A stretch of 64,000 nt of DNA from PRO6 sp035565775 (GTDB lineage Bacteria; Pseudomonadota; Alphaproteobacteria; Rhizobiales; Xanthobacteraceae), in the NCBI GenBank assembly GCA_035565775.1, contig DATMRW010000014.1, positions 77,490 through 141,489 on the forward strand, written 5' to 3'. Positions 25,839 to 36,617 of this stretch are shown in pieces; positions within the stretch are counted from its first letter, which is position 1, and each line of letters begins with the position of its first letter. Position numbers and translations under genes: made by a program. The notes under the pieces were generated by a model. That model did no database searches, was not told the origin of the DNA, and worked only from the letters and a program-made list of their open reading frames with translations.

Positions 25839-26378
25839 ATTCGTCGTCCCAACAGAGCCCCCGTCCACGTCGCGAAGGACGGCCCGCGCATCAACGATGA
25901 TATTCGCAACCTTCAGGTCCAGCTGATCGACCAGAGCGGCACCAATGTGGGCGTGGTCGAAACGATCGAAGCGATCCGCATGGCCAATGAAGCTGGTATG
26001 GATCTGGTCGAAATCTCGCCGAACAACAATCCCCCGGTCTGCAAGATCATGGACTATGGGAAGTACAAGTTCGCCGCGCAGAAGAAGGCCGCCGAAGCTC
26101 GCAAGAAGCAGAAGACCGTCGAGATCAAGGAGATCAAGCTCCGCCCGATGATCGACGATCACGACTATGACGTGAAGCTGAAGGCGATGCGTCGCTTCCT
26201 TGAGGAAGGCGACAAGGTGAAGATCACCTTGCGTTATCGTGGCCGCGAGATGGCGCACCAGGATATCGGTATCAAGCTGCTCAACAAGGTGAAGGCGGAA
26301 GTCACCGAACTCGCCAAGGTCGAGCAGGACGCCCGGTTTGAAGGCCGGCAGGTGGTGATGGTGTTGGCGCCGCGCTGA
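25839..26378 (+). CDS. infC: Translation initiation factor IF-3, ATT start
   Basis: A 179-residue IF-3, which prevents premature 50S joining and proofreads start codons. The N-domain begins R-R-P-N-R-A-P-V-H-V-A-K-D-G-P-R-I-N and includes G-V-V-E-T-I-E-A-I-R-M-A; the Lys-rich linker precedes the C-domain K-E-I-K-L-R-P. The conserved protein begins at an ATT at 25839 with GGAG nine bases upstream and no in-frame ATG at this place. ATG 25797 would add 14 unconserved residues. A rare AUU start is well known for E. coli infC, where IF-3 represses its own translation. A terminator follows the gene, so rpmI may be transcribed separately. Confidence 0.93.
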   Translation: MRRPNRAPVHVAKDGPRINDDIRNLQVQLIDQSGTNVGVVETIEAIRMANEAGMDLVEISPNNNPPVCKIMDYGKYKFAAQKKAAEARKKQKTVEIKEIKLRPMIDDHDYDVKLKAMRRFLEEGDKVKITLRYRGREMAHQDIGIKLLNKVKAEVTELAKVEQDARFEGRQVVMVLAPR

Positions 26379-26386
26379 GGCGCGCC

Positions 26387-26414
26387 GCCAAATCACCGAT
26401 GCCAAATCACCGAT
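26387..26414. repeat. Perfect 14-bp tandem duplication after infC
   Basis: GCCAAATCACCGAT occurs twice head to tail at 26387-26400 and 26401-26414, between the infC stop and its terminator. It is probably a recent slippage duplication. Confidence 0.6.
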
Positions 26415-26420
26415 TGTGAA

Positions 26421-26447
26421 GCGAGACCCTCGGTCTCGCCTTTTATT
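26421..26447 (+). terminator. Rho-independent terminator after infC
   Basis: GCGAGACC / GGTCTCGC 8-bp stem with a CTC loop at 26421-26439, followed by CTTTTATT. Confidence 0.8.
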
Positions 26448-26748
26448 CTATCGAACCAGTTTGATCGATGCCGCCGGATCGCCGAAACGGCGAGCCGGAT
26501 GAGGGGCGCCGCAGGTTTGGTGGATGCCTGAATTTTGCGCGGACCGGCCGGACCCCGTTGCCAAGCGGCGGGCTCTCTGTCATAAGCGCATCCTTCATCG
26601 CCCGGCTGATCAAGGGCTGCCGTGGCGGTGAACGCGTTGGCTATCGCCAATCCAGATAAATCAACGCATTTTCAACGCTCTAGCGAGCAAATTTGGCCGG
26701 CAGGCGCCCTCGCGGGCGCATCGGGATTGCCGGAATTAGGAGAGCCAA
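26448..26748. other. Leader region of rpmI-rplT
   Basis: About 300 bases between the infC terminator and rpmI with no supported gene. It must carry the promoter and 5' leader of the L35-L20 unit. A GC-rich hairpin candidate (GGCGCCCTCGCGGGCGC) lies about 35 bases before the rpmI ATG and the ribosome site AGGAG follows. Whether it is an L20-autoregulated leader cannot be judged by eye. Confidence 0.45.
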
Positions 26749-26949
26749 ATGCCCAAGTTGAAGACTAAGTCGGGCGCCAAGAAGCGCTTCAAACTGACCG
26801 CCAGCGGGAAGGTCAAGCATGCCCAGGTCGGCAAGCGCCACGGCATGATCAAGCGCACCACAAAGCAGATCCGTCAGCTTCGCGGAACCCGCGTGCTGTT
26901 CAAGACCGACGGCGACAACGTCAAAAAGTACTTTTTGCCGAACGCCTGA
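26749..26949 (+). CDS. rpmI: 50S ribosomal protein L35
   Basis: A 66-residue basic protein starting P-K-L-K-T-K-S-G-A-K-K-R-F, with the conserved H-G-M-I-K-R-T-T-K-Q-I-R-Q-L-R-G. It is full length for L35. AGGAG lies seven bases before the ATG. rplT follows after 72 bases, the universal pairing. Confidence 0.98.
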   Translation: MPKLKTKSGAKKRFKLTASGKVKHAQVGKRHGMIKRTTKQIRQLRGTRVLFKTDGDNVKKYFLPNA

Positions 26950-27021
26950 TCGTCGTCAGGACCGCTTTAGCCGCGCTCGCGCGGACATCCGCAACCCGTT
27001 GAAATTCATAGGAGCACAGTC

Positions 27022-27387
27022 ATGGCACGCGTTAAGCGCGGAGTGACGTCTCACGCCAAGCACAAAAAAGTCTACAAGGCAGCCAAGGGCTTTTACGGCC
27101 GCCGCAAGAATACGATCCGCACCGCCAAGGCTGCGGTCGAAAAGGCGGCGCAGTACGCCTATCGCGATCGCAAGCGCAAGAAGCGGACTTTCCGCGCGCT
27201 CTGGATCCAGCGCCTGAACGCCGCTGTGCGCCCGTTCGGCCTGACCTACAGCCGATTTATCGATGGCCTCGCCAAGTCGGGGATCACGGTCGATCGGAAG
27301 GTGCTGTCGGATCTCGCCATCAACGAGCCCGCGGCTTTCCAGGCCATCGTCGAGAAGGCCAAGGCTGCTCTTCCGAGCGCCGCCTAA
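27022..27387 (+). CDS. rplT: 50S ribosomal protein L20
   Basis: A 121-residue L20 that binds 23S rRNA early in 50S assembly. The start A-R-V-K-R-G-V-T-S-H-A-K-H-K-K and the core A-K-G-F-Y-G-R-R-K-N-T-I-R-T-A are typical. AGGAG precedes the ATG. Confidence 0.98.
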   Translation: MARVKRGVTSHAKHKKVYKAAKGFYGRRKNTIRTAKAAVEKAAQYAYRDRKRKKRTFRALWIQRLNAAVRPFGLTYSRFIDGLAKSGITVDRKVLSDLAINEPAAFQAIVEKAKAALPSAA

Positions 27388-27422
27388 TCCTCTCTCCGCT
27401 TCTGCGAGGCCCTATCCTGGTC

Positions 27423-27444
27423 CTGCCCGGACATGCTCCGGGCA
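27423..27444 (+). terminator. Weak hairpin after rplT
   Basis: CTGCCCGGA / TCCGGGCAG 9-bp perfect stem with a CATG loop. Only a short TTT occurs ten bases later, so termination or attenuation is uncertain. Confidence 0.4.
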
Positions 27445-27560
27445 GCCCCGTTTAGGGTGGCAAGACCACGCCAGCCTGATCGGGACGACCGGGGCTTCGA
27501 GTCTGATCCAGCATTGCTGAACTGTCAGGCTCGTCGCCAGCTAATGCGGCATCTTCTTCA

Positions 27561-27584
27561 CCGATATGCGTTAATGCGTATCGG
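27561..27584 (+). promoter_or_regulatory. Hairpin in the pheS leader
   Basis: CCGATATGCG / TGCGTATCGG pairs over 10 bp with two G-U pairs around a TTAA loop, 57 bases before pheS. It could be a leader structure for pheST control; no antiterminator partner is clear. Confidence 0.35.
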
Positions 27585-27640
27585 TCGATGCTTCCCCCGG
27601 CGATGACGGACATTTTTCTCCGCAAACCCACAGGCGCGCC

Positions 27641-28723
27641 ATGACCGATCTGGCCCAACTCCAAGACTCCATCCTTGCCGAGATTGCCGGCAGCAGCGAC
27701 GAAGCGGCGCTCGAAGCCGTGCGCGTCAGCGCGCTTGGCAAGAAAGGCTCGATCTCGGCGCTGCTCGCGACGCTCGGCAAAATGTCGCCGGACGAGCGAA
27801 AGACCGCAGGTGCGGCGATCAACCTCGTCAAGGACACCGTTTCCGCCGCGCTGACGGCGCGCCGCGACGTGCTGGCCGCCGCCGCGCTCGACGCTCGCCT
27901 TGCGCGGGAGACGCTCGACGTCACCCTGCCGGTGCGCGACAGCCTCGCCGAGACCGGGCGCATCCATCCGCTCAGCCAGGTGATGGACGAGCTCACCGCG
28001 ATCTTCAGCGACATGGGCTTTTCCGTCGCCGAGGGGCCGGATATCGAGACCGACGACTACAACTTCACCCGGCTCAACTTCCCCGAGGGCCATCCGGCCC
28101 GCGAGATGCACGACACGTTTTTCTTCAACCCGAAGGAGGACGGCGAGCGCCTGTTGCTGCGCACCCACACCTCCCCGGTCCAGGTCCGCACCATGCTCAG
28201 CCAGAAGCCGCCGATCCGCGTGATCTGCCCTGGCCGCACCTACCGGATCGATTCCGACGCGACCCACACGCCGCAATTCCATCAGGTCGAAGGCCTCGTC
28301 ATCGACAAGGGCTCGCATCTCGGCCACCTCAAATGGATCCTGCACGAGTTCTGCAAGGCGTTCTTCGAGGTCGACAACATCAACATGCGGTTCCGGCCGT
28401 CGTTCTTCCCCTTCACCGAGCCGTCGCTGGAGGTCGATATCCAGTGCCGCCGCGATAAGGGCGAAATCCGCTTCGGCGAGGGCGAGGACTGGCTCGAAAT
28501 TCTCGGCTGCGGCATGGTCCACCCCAACGTGCTGCGCGCCTGCGACATCGATCCGGACGTCTATCAGGGCTTTGCCTGGGGCATGGGCATCGACCGCATC
28601 GCGATGCTGAAATACGGCATGCCGGACCTTCGCCAACTGTTTGAAGGCGATGTCCGCTGGCTCAATCACTACGGCTTCAAGCCGCTCGATATTCCGACGC
28701 TCGCGGGAGGGCTGTCGTCATGA
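27641..28723 (+). CDS. pheS: Phenylalanine-tRNA ligase alpha subunit
   Basis: A 360-residue class II synthetase subunit carrying the catalytic core. The N-terminal coiled coil (1-100) binds tRNA. Motif 2 is visible around R-P-S-F-F-P-F-T-E-P-S-L-E-V-D, and motif 3 is G-F-A-W-G-M-G-I-D-R-I-A-M-L-K-Y-G. Its stop overlaps pheT by four bases (ATGA), giving coupled synthesis of the alpha2-beta2 enzyme. Confidence 0.98.
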   Translation: MTDLAQLQDSILAEIAGSSDEAALEAVRVSALGKKGSISALLATLGKMSPDERKTAGAAINLVKDTVSAALTARRDVLAAAALDARLARETLDVTLPVRDSLAETGRIHPLSQVMDELTAIFSDMGFSVAEGPDIETDDYNFTRLNFPEGHPAREMHDTFFFNPKEDGERLLLRTHTSPVQVRTMLSQKPPIRVICPGRTYRIDSDATHTPQFHQVEGLVIDKGSHLGHLKWILHEFCKAFFEVDNINMRFRPSFFPFTEPSLEVDIQCRRDKGEIRFGEGEDWLEILGCGMVHPNVLRACDIDPDVYQGFAWGMGIDRIAMLKYGMPDLRQLFEGDVRWLNHYGFKPLDIPTLAGGLSS

Positions 28724-31140
28724 AATTCACCCTCTCCTGGCTCAAGGACCATCTCGACACCGACGAGAACCTCGACACCATCGCCGAGAAGCTGACCATG
28801 GTCGGCCTCGAGGTCGAAGGCATCGAGGACAAGGCCAAGGCGCTTGCGCCCTTCACCGTCGCTCGCGTGATCTCCGCCGAGCAGCATCCCAATGCCGACC
28901 GCCTGCGCGTCTGCATGGTCGATACCGGCAGCGGCGATCCGGTGCAGGTGGTGTGCGGCGCGCCGAACGCGCGCGCCGGGCTCATTAGCGTCTTCTCGCC
29001 GCCCGGCACCTATATCCCTGCCAAAAATATCACCCTCAGCGTCGGCACCATTCGCGGCGTCGAGAGCCGCGGCATGCTGTGCTCGGCAGCCGAGCTCGAA
29101 CTGTCGGAAGATCACGACGGCATCATCGAACTGCCGGCGGACGCGCCGGTCGGCATGGCCTATGCCAAATATGCCGGCCTTGGCGATCCGGTGATCGAAA
29201 TCAACCTGACGCCGAACCGCGCCGACTGCACCGGCGTCCACGGCATCGCCCGCGATCTTGCCGCCGCCGATATCGGCACCTTCAAGGACCCGGCCATCAA
29301 GCCGGTGAAGGGCGAATTCCCCTGCCCGGTCGCGGTCAAGGTCGAGGCCCCCGATCTCTGCCCCGGCTTTGCGCTCCGCCTCGTCCGCGGCGTCAAGAAC
29401 GGCCCATCTCCGGAATGGATGCAGCAGCGCCTCACGGCGATCGGCCTGCGGCCGATCAACGCGCTGGTCGACATCACCAACTACATGACGTTCGACCGCT
29501 CGCGTCCGCTGCACGTGTTCGACGCGGCCAAGGTGAAGGGAAATCTCACCATCCGTCGGGCCAAGGACGGCGAGACGCTGCTGGCGCTCGACGGCAAGAC
29601 CTATACGCTCGACAGCAATGTCTGCGTCATCGCCGATGATCACGGCGTCGAATCGCTTGCCGGCATCATGGGCGGCGAGGCCTCGGGCTGCGACGAAAAC
29701 ACCACCGACGTTCTGATCGAATCGGCGCTGTGGGACGAGTTCAACATCGCCCAGACCGGCCGCAAGCTCGGCATCAATTCCGACGCCCGCTATCGCTTCG
29801 AGCGCGGCGTCGACCCGGCCTTCATGGTGCCGGGCCTTGAGCTCGCGACCAAGCTGGTGCTCGACCTCTGCGGCGGCACGCCGTCGGAGATCGTCGTCAC
29901 CGGCAAGACCCATGGCGATGACCGCGTGATCGAATTCCCGCTGTCGGAAGTCAAGCGCCTCTCCGGCCTCGACGTGCCGCTGGTCGAGGTCCGCCGCATC
30001 CTCACCCATCTCGGCTACGCCGTCGCGGGCAACGGCCCGGTGGTGAAGGTGGCGGTGCCGTCGTGGCGCGCCGACGTCGAGGGCAAGGCCGACATCGTCG
30101 AGGAGATCATCCGCATCGTCGGCGTCGATCGGGTGCCGATGACGCCGTTCCCGCGCGGCGACGATGCCCGCAAGCCGGTGCTCACCCCGATCCAGCTTCG
30201 CACCCGCCGCGCCAAGCGCGCACTGGCCGCGCGCGGCATGGTCGAGGCGATCACCTGGTCCTTCATCTCCAAGCAGCAGGCAACGCTGTTCGGCGGCGGC
30301 CAGGCCAGCCTCGCGCTTGCCAATCCCATCGCAACCGACCTGTCCGACATGCGGCCGAGCCTTTTGCCCGGTCTCATCGCCACGGCGCAGATGAATGCCG
30401 ACCGGGGCTATGAGGATGTCGCGCTGTTCGAAGTCGGGCAGATTTTCCGCGGCGATCGTCCGGAAGACCAGATGACGGCGGCCAGCGGCGTGCGCCGCGG
30501 CCTCGCCACCTCGCGCGGCGTCGGCCGCCACTGGTCGGGCAGCCCCGCGGCTGACATTTTCGACATCAAGGCCGATGCGTTCGCAGCGCTCGCCGCCGCC
30601 GGCGCGCCGGTGCAGGCGATCCAGATCGTGCCGGCCGCGCAGGCGAAAAACTTCCCCGAGTGGCTTCATCCCGGCCGCTCCGGCGCGCTGCAGATCGGCC
30701 CGCAGAACGTGCTCGGCTATTTCGGCGAGATGCATCCGCGCGCATTGGCAGCGCTCGGCGCCGATGGCCCGGTGATGGCCTTCGAGATTGTGCTCGACCG
30801 CCTCCCCGAGGCGAAGGCCAAGGCGACGCGGGCAAAGCCGCTGCTCGATCTGCCGCCGTTCCAGCCGGTCTCGCGCGACTTCGCGTTCATCGTCTCGCGC
30901 GATGTGAAGGCGCAGGACATCGTGCGCGCCGCGCAGGGAGCCGACAAGAAGCTGATCACCGGCGTTACCGTGTTCGACGTCTATGCCGGCAAGGGCATCG
31001 ATGACGACAAGAAGTCGGTCGGCATCGCGGTTACGCTGCAGCCGCGTGACAAGACGCTGACCGATCAGGAAATCGATGCGGTCGCCGCCCAGATCGTTGC
31101 GGAAGTAACCAAGAAAACCGGCGGCGTGCTGCGCGGCTGA
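28720..31140 (+). CDS. pheT: Phenylalanine-tRNA ligase beta subunit
   Basis: An 806-residue beta subunit. An N-terminal OB-fold tRNA-binding domain (about 40-150; V-V-C-G-A-P-N-A-R-A-G), B3/B4 editing domain (about 215-390), B5 domain and catalytic-like module follow, with a C-terminal ferredoxin-fold anticodon-binding domain ending V-T-K-K-T-G-G-V-L-R. Full length for the bacterial form; ends just before a strong terminator. Confidence 0.98.
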   Translation: MKFTLSWLKDHLDTDENLDTIAEKLTMVGLEVEGIEDKAKALAPFTVARVISAEQHPNADRLRVCMVDTGSGDPVQVVCGAPNARAGLISVFSPPGTYIPAKNITLSVGTIRGVESRGMLCSAAELELSEDHDGIIELPADAPVGMAYAKYAGLGDPVIEINLTPNRADCTGVHGIARDLAAADIGTFKDPAIKPVKGEFPCPVAVKVEAPDLCPGFALRLVRGVKNGPSPEWMQQRLTAIGLRPINALVDITNYMTFDRSRPLHVFDAAKVKGNLTIRRAKDGETLLALDGKTYTLDSNVCVIADDHGVESLAGIMGGEASGCDENTTDVLIESALWDEFNIAQTGRKLGINSDARYRFERGVDPAFMVPGLELATKLVLDLCGGTPSEIVVTGKTHGDDRVIEFPLSEVKRLSGLDVPLVEVRRILTHLGYAVAGNGPVVKVAVPSWRADVEGKADIVEEIIRIVGVDRVPMTPFPRGDDARKPVLTPIQLRTRRAKRALAARGMVEAITWSFISKQQATLFGGGQASLALANPIATDLSDMRPSLLPGLIATAQMNADRGYEDVALFEVGQIFRGDRPEDQMTAASGVRRGLATSRGVGRHWSGSPAADIFDIKADAFAALAAAGAPVQAIQIVPAAQAKNFPEWLHPGRSGALQIGPQNVLGYFGEMHPRALAALGADGPVMAFEIVLDRLPEAKAKATRAKPLLDLPPFQPVSRDFAFIVSRDVKAQDIVRAAQGADKKLITGVTVFDVYAGKGIDDDKKSVGIAVTLQPRDKTLTDQEIDAVAAQIVAEVTKKTGGVLRG

Positions 31141-31159
31141 ATCCGCGGCAAGCCTGCAA

Positions 31160-31201
31160 AAAAAACACTCGCGCGCGATCGCCTCACGCGCGAGTTTTTT
31201 G
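31160..31201. terminator. Bidirectional terminator after pheT
   Basis: CTCGCGCG / CGCGCGAG stem (31168-31194) flanked by an A-run and a T-run, between the convergent pheT and DUF1223 genes. Confidence 0.88.
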
Positions 31202-31218
31202 TGCGTCGCGCGATGCCT

Positions 31219-31977
31219 TCAGCGCAGCGACGTCAGCGTTGCGCCGAGCATCATTCCCGGATTGTCGCGACTGCCGTCCTGCACATAAATCACGGCCGCG
31301 TCGACGCCGTCGCGCAAAATGTTTTCGAGCGGCACCGTCCAGTGGCCGGCCGTGCCGTTCCAGTCGCCGACTTTCAGCCAGCCGCGCACCACGTTGGTAT
31401 AAGTCACTTCCTTGCCGCGGTTCTCGCCACGCTCGATGGTGACCGGGACCGCCCGCGAGATAGCGAACAGCCAGACCTCGCCCTTGGCCGCACTGTTGGC
31501 CACATCGGGCAGCGAGATCGAAAGCTGGCGCTGCGACGGCGTGGCCGACACCGGCACCATCATGACGTGGCCGTTGCGGCGGGTCTGGCCCATCGCCCGT
31601 TCGATCGCGGCGCGGTCACGGCCGTTCACCTGCTCGGTACCGTTGACGATCATCTGCGGCGTATACATGTCGCGGTCGCGGCGCATCCGCGAGTAAGCCT
31701 TCTGGCGCGCGGTGAACTGCGCATCGGCGAGCGTGTCCTTCCAGCCGAGATAATCCCAGTAGTCGACCGGCAAGCTGAGCGCGATCACCGACGGATCGCG
31801 CGCGAGCTCGCCCAGCACCTTGTCCGCCGGCGGGCAGGCCGAGCAGCCCTGCGAGGTGAACAGCTCCACAATCGCGCGCGGCTCGGCGCGCGCCGGAGCG
31901 GCGGCAATGGCAACGACGAACAGTGCGGCAAAACCGGCGGCAACAAGGCAACGAAGAGTGCGGGTGAAGATCTGCAT
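31219..31977 (-). CDS. DUF1223 exported thioredoxin-like protein
   Basis: A 252-residue protein with a signal peptide at residues 1-31 (ends A-R-A) and a DUF1223 domain. The first strand carries E-L-F-T-S-Q-G-C-S-A-C-P-P-A-D, a C-x-x-C motif like that of thioredoxin folds, and later Y-T-P-Q-M-I-V-N-G. A periplasmic redox or thiol-binding role is likely, but no function has been shown that I know of. The start at 31977 is chosen for the signal peptide; the open frame continues upstream without support. Confidence 0.85.
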   Translation of the reverse strand: MQIFTRTLRCLVAAGFAALFVVAIAAAPARAEPRAIVELFTSQGCSACPPADKVLGELARDPSVIALSLPVDYWDYLGWKDTLADAQFTARQKAYSRMRRDRDMYTPQMIVNGTEQVNGRDRAAIERAMGQTRRNGHVMMVPVSATPSQRQLSISLPDVANSAAKGEVWLFAISRAVPVTIERGENRGKEVTYTNVVRGWLKVGDWNGTAGHWTVPLENILRDGVDAAVIYVQDGSRDNPGMMLGATLTSLR

Positions 31978-32221
31978 CAGCGGCTCGGCGACATCTCTGC
32001 TGGAGGGGTTGGGCAAGCCTTGTGATCCAAACCTTGCATCGAATAATCCGAATTCAGTGCCTTCGATCGCGGTGCGGCGGCAGTCTCGTTCGATCGCCGG
32101 AGCCTCGCGGATGGTGAGCATGGTTCGCTGCATGAGACCCATGGCGTCGGCAAAGGACTTTTGAGAGCACGGCGTTTTTGCGTTGCAAAAGACGTTCGCA
32201 TCTGCCGCAAACTGAAAAACA

Positions 32222-32250
32222 GAAAGGCGGCCTTTGATAGGCCGCCTTTC
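32222..32250 (-). terminator. Terminator after acnA
   Basis: GAAAGGCGGCC / GGCCGCCTTTC 11-bp perfect stem with a 7-base loop; a T-rich TGTTTTTC follows on the minus strand. Confidence 0.85.
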
Positions 32251-32282
32251 AATCACTCGCTATTCAATTCGCAGTGAGGCGA

Positions 32283-35003
<2,721 letters not shown>

Positions 35004-35031
35004 TTGAAGCGGTCCCGGTTCAAGAATGATA

Positions 35032-35053
35032 GTAACCCGAGATGGGTGGTTAC
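35032..35053. promoter_or_regulatory. Inverted repeat GTAACC-N10-GGTTAC between acnA and ccmA
   Basis: A perfect 6-bp dyad with a 10-base spacer starts 29 bases upstream of the acnA ATG, probably in its 5' leader or promoter. It could bind a dimeric regulator. Confidence 0.4.
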
Positions 35054-35117
35054 ATCGCCCGCGGCAGCGCGATGGGCTTGCGGGCGCGCGTTGTGTGCTG
35101 CATCAAGTCGCAGTCTA

Positions 35118-35130
35118 TAGAATGTTTCTA
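35118..35130. promoter_or_regulatory. Irr box (iron-control element)-like site
   Basis: TAGAA-TGT-TTCTA is a perfect inverted repeat matching the core of the rhizobial iron-control element (TTAGAA-N3-TTCTAA type) bound by Irr. It lies 115 bases upstream of acnA and 67 upstream of ccmA, between genes for an Fe-S enzyme and haem handling. Outer positions do not match the longer consensus. Confidence 0.5.
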
Positions 35131-35196
35131 GCTGCACCGCCACACGACAATGGTGGGGAAGTGATCGGTTTGGTTTCCAAAGGTTGCAATAGCGAA

Positions 35197-35856
35197 ATGG
35201 CGATGCGGCTCAAGGGTCGCGGCATTCGATGCGTGCGAGGCGGCCGCGATATATTTTCCGGCATCGACTTCGACGTCGCGCAGGGCACCGCGCTCGCGGT
35301 GACTGGCCGGAACGGCGCGGGAAAGACCTCGCTGCTCCGGATCATCGCCGGGCTCTTGCCTGCGGCGGACGGCACGATCACGCTCGACGGCGGCGGCGAT
35401 GAGCTCACGATCGCCGAGCAGGCGCACTATCTCGGCCATCGCGACGCGCTCAAGCCATCGCTCAGCGTGATCGAGAACCTACTGTTTTTCCGCGACTTTC
35501 CGGGCGGAACGCCGGCCGATCCGCAAGCTTCCCTCGAGGCCGTCGGGCTCGGCGCGATCGGGCATCTGCCCGCCGCCTACCTGTCCGCCGGGCAGCGGCG
35601 GCGGCTGTCGATCGCCCGCCTCCTCGTCCTCAGGCGCCCGCTCTGGCTGCTCGACGAGCCGACGGCGGCGCTCGATGCCGCCGGCCAGAAAGCCTTTGCA
35701 GGATTGATGCGCGATCATCTGGCGCAAGGCGGCCTCATCGTCGCCGCGACCCACGGCCCGCTCGGCATCGATGCGCAGGAGCTGCGGATCGGCGACAATA
35801 TGTCCGACCCTGCCACGCCGCCGGAGGCGGGCAACGCTGCGGATCGACCGGCATGA
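35197..35856 (+). CDS. ccmA: Haem exporter ATP-binding protein
   Basis: A 219-residue ABC ATPase of cytochrome c maturation. Walker A is G-R-N-G-A-G-K-T-S-L-L-R, the signature is L-S-A-G-Q-R-R-R-L-S-I-A-R and Walker B is L-W-L-L-D-E-P-T-A-A-L. With CcmB, CcmC and CcmD it drives release of holo-CcmE. ATG 35197 fits homologue length, although the AAAGG upstream is far; a GTG at 35161 is an alternative. It overlaps ccmB by four bases. Confidence 0.94.
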   Translation: MAMRLKGRGIRCVRGGRDIFSGIDFDVAQGTALAVTGRNGAGKTSLLRIIAGLLPAADGTITLDGGGDELTIAEQAHYLGHRDALKPSLSVIENLLFFRDFPGGTPADPQASLEAVGLGAIGHLPAAYLSAGQRRRLSIARLLVLRRPLWLLDEPTAALDAAGQKAFAGLMRDHLAQGGLIVAATHGPLGIDAQELRIGDNMSDPATPPEAGNAADRPA

Positions 35857-36521
35857 CCGCTCTGGCCGCGCTGTTTCGGCGGGACATTCGCATCGCGCTG
35901 CGGATCGGCGGCGGTGCGCTGGTGGGCATGCTGTTCTTTTTGACGGTCGTGGTGCTGATGCCGTTTGCGATCGGTCCCGATCTTGCCACGCTGAAGCGGC
36001 TGGGGCCGGCGATCCTGTGGATCGGCGCGATGCTGGCCAGCCTCCTGACGCTTGACCGCCTGTTCATGGGCGACAGCGAGGACGGCTCGCTCGACCTGTT
36101 GATCATGAGCCGCGTGCCGCTGGAATTGACCTGTGCGACCAAGGCCCTCGCCCATTGGCTGGCCGCCGGGGTGCCGCTGGTCGTCATCACGCCGGCGCTC
36201 GGCCTCCTGCTCAACCTTGATCTTTCGACCTCGCTCGCGGTTGCCCTGACGCTGCTCGCCGGCACGCCGGCGCTGACCTTCACCGGCATGATCGGGGCGG
36301 CTCTCGCCGTCACCCTGCATCGCGGCGGTCTGCTGCTGGCGGTGGTCGTGATCCCGCTCTCGATCCCGGTCCTGATCTTTGGCGTCGCCGCCTCGCAGGC
36401 TGCAATCACCGGGCCGGTGCCGTTCGGCGCGCCGTTCACGATCCTCTGCGCGCTGACCCTGGCGAGCCTCGTCATCGGCCCGTTCGCGGCCGCGGCGAGC
36501 CTGCGGCAACGGATGGATTGA
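35853..36521 (+). CDS. ccmB: Haem exporter membrane subunit CcmB
   Basis: A 222-residue membrane protein with about six helices, the permease partner of CcmA. The R-R-D-I-R-I-A-L-R start and the L-F-M-G-D-S-E-D-G-S-L-D-L-L segment are typical. It begins inside the ccmA stop (ATGA). Confidence 0.95.
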   Translation: MTALAALFRRDIRIALRIGGGALVGMLFFLTVVVLMPFAIGPDLATLKRLGPAILWIGAMLASLLTLDRLFMGDSEDGSLDLLIMSRVPLELTCATKALAHWLAAGVPLVVITPALGLLLNLDLSTSLAVALTLLAGTPALTFTGMIGAALAVTLHRGGLLLAVVVIPLSIPVLIFGVAASQAAITGPVPFGAPFTILCALTLASLVIGPFAAAASLRQRMD

Positions 36522-36617
36522 CATTGCGGTATTCGCGGCGATCAATCCGACCAACCCGACCGGCGCCCGATCCGGGTTCCGCGCTAGACGGGAACCTCCC
36601 GTCCCTCTGGAATGATT

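Noticed and set aside
27544..27606. Leader peptide of 20 codons before pheS
   Set aside because: Only one Phe codon, no terminator/antiterminator pair, so not a pheST attenuator peptide.
28669..30735. 688-codon open frame opposite pheT
   Set aside because: Shadow of pheT; no motif, no ribosome site, skewed composition.
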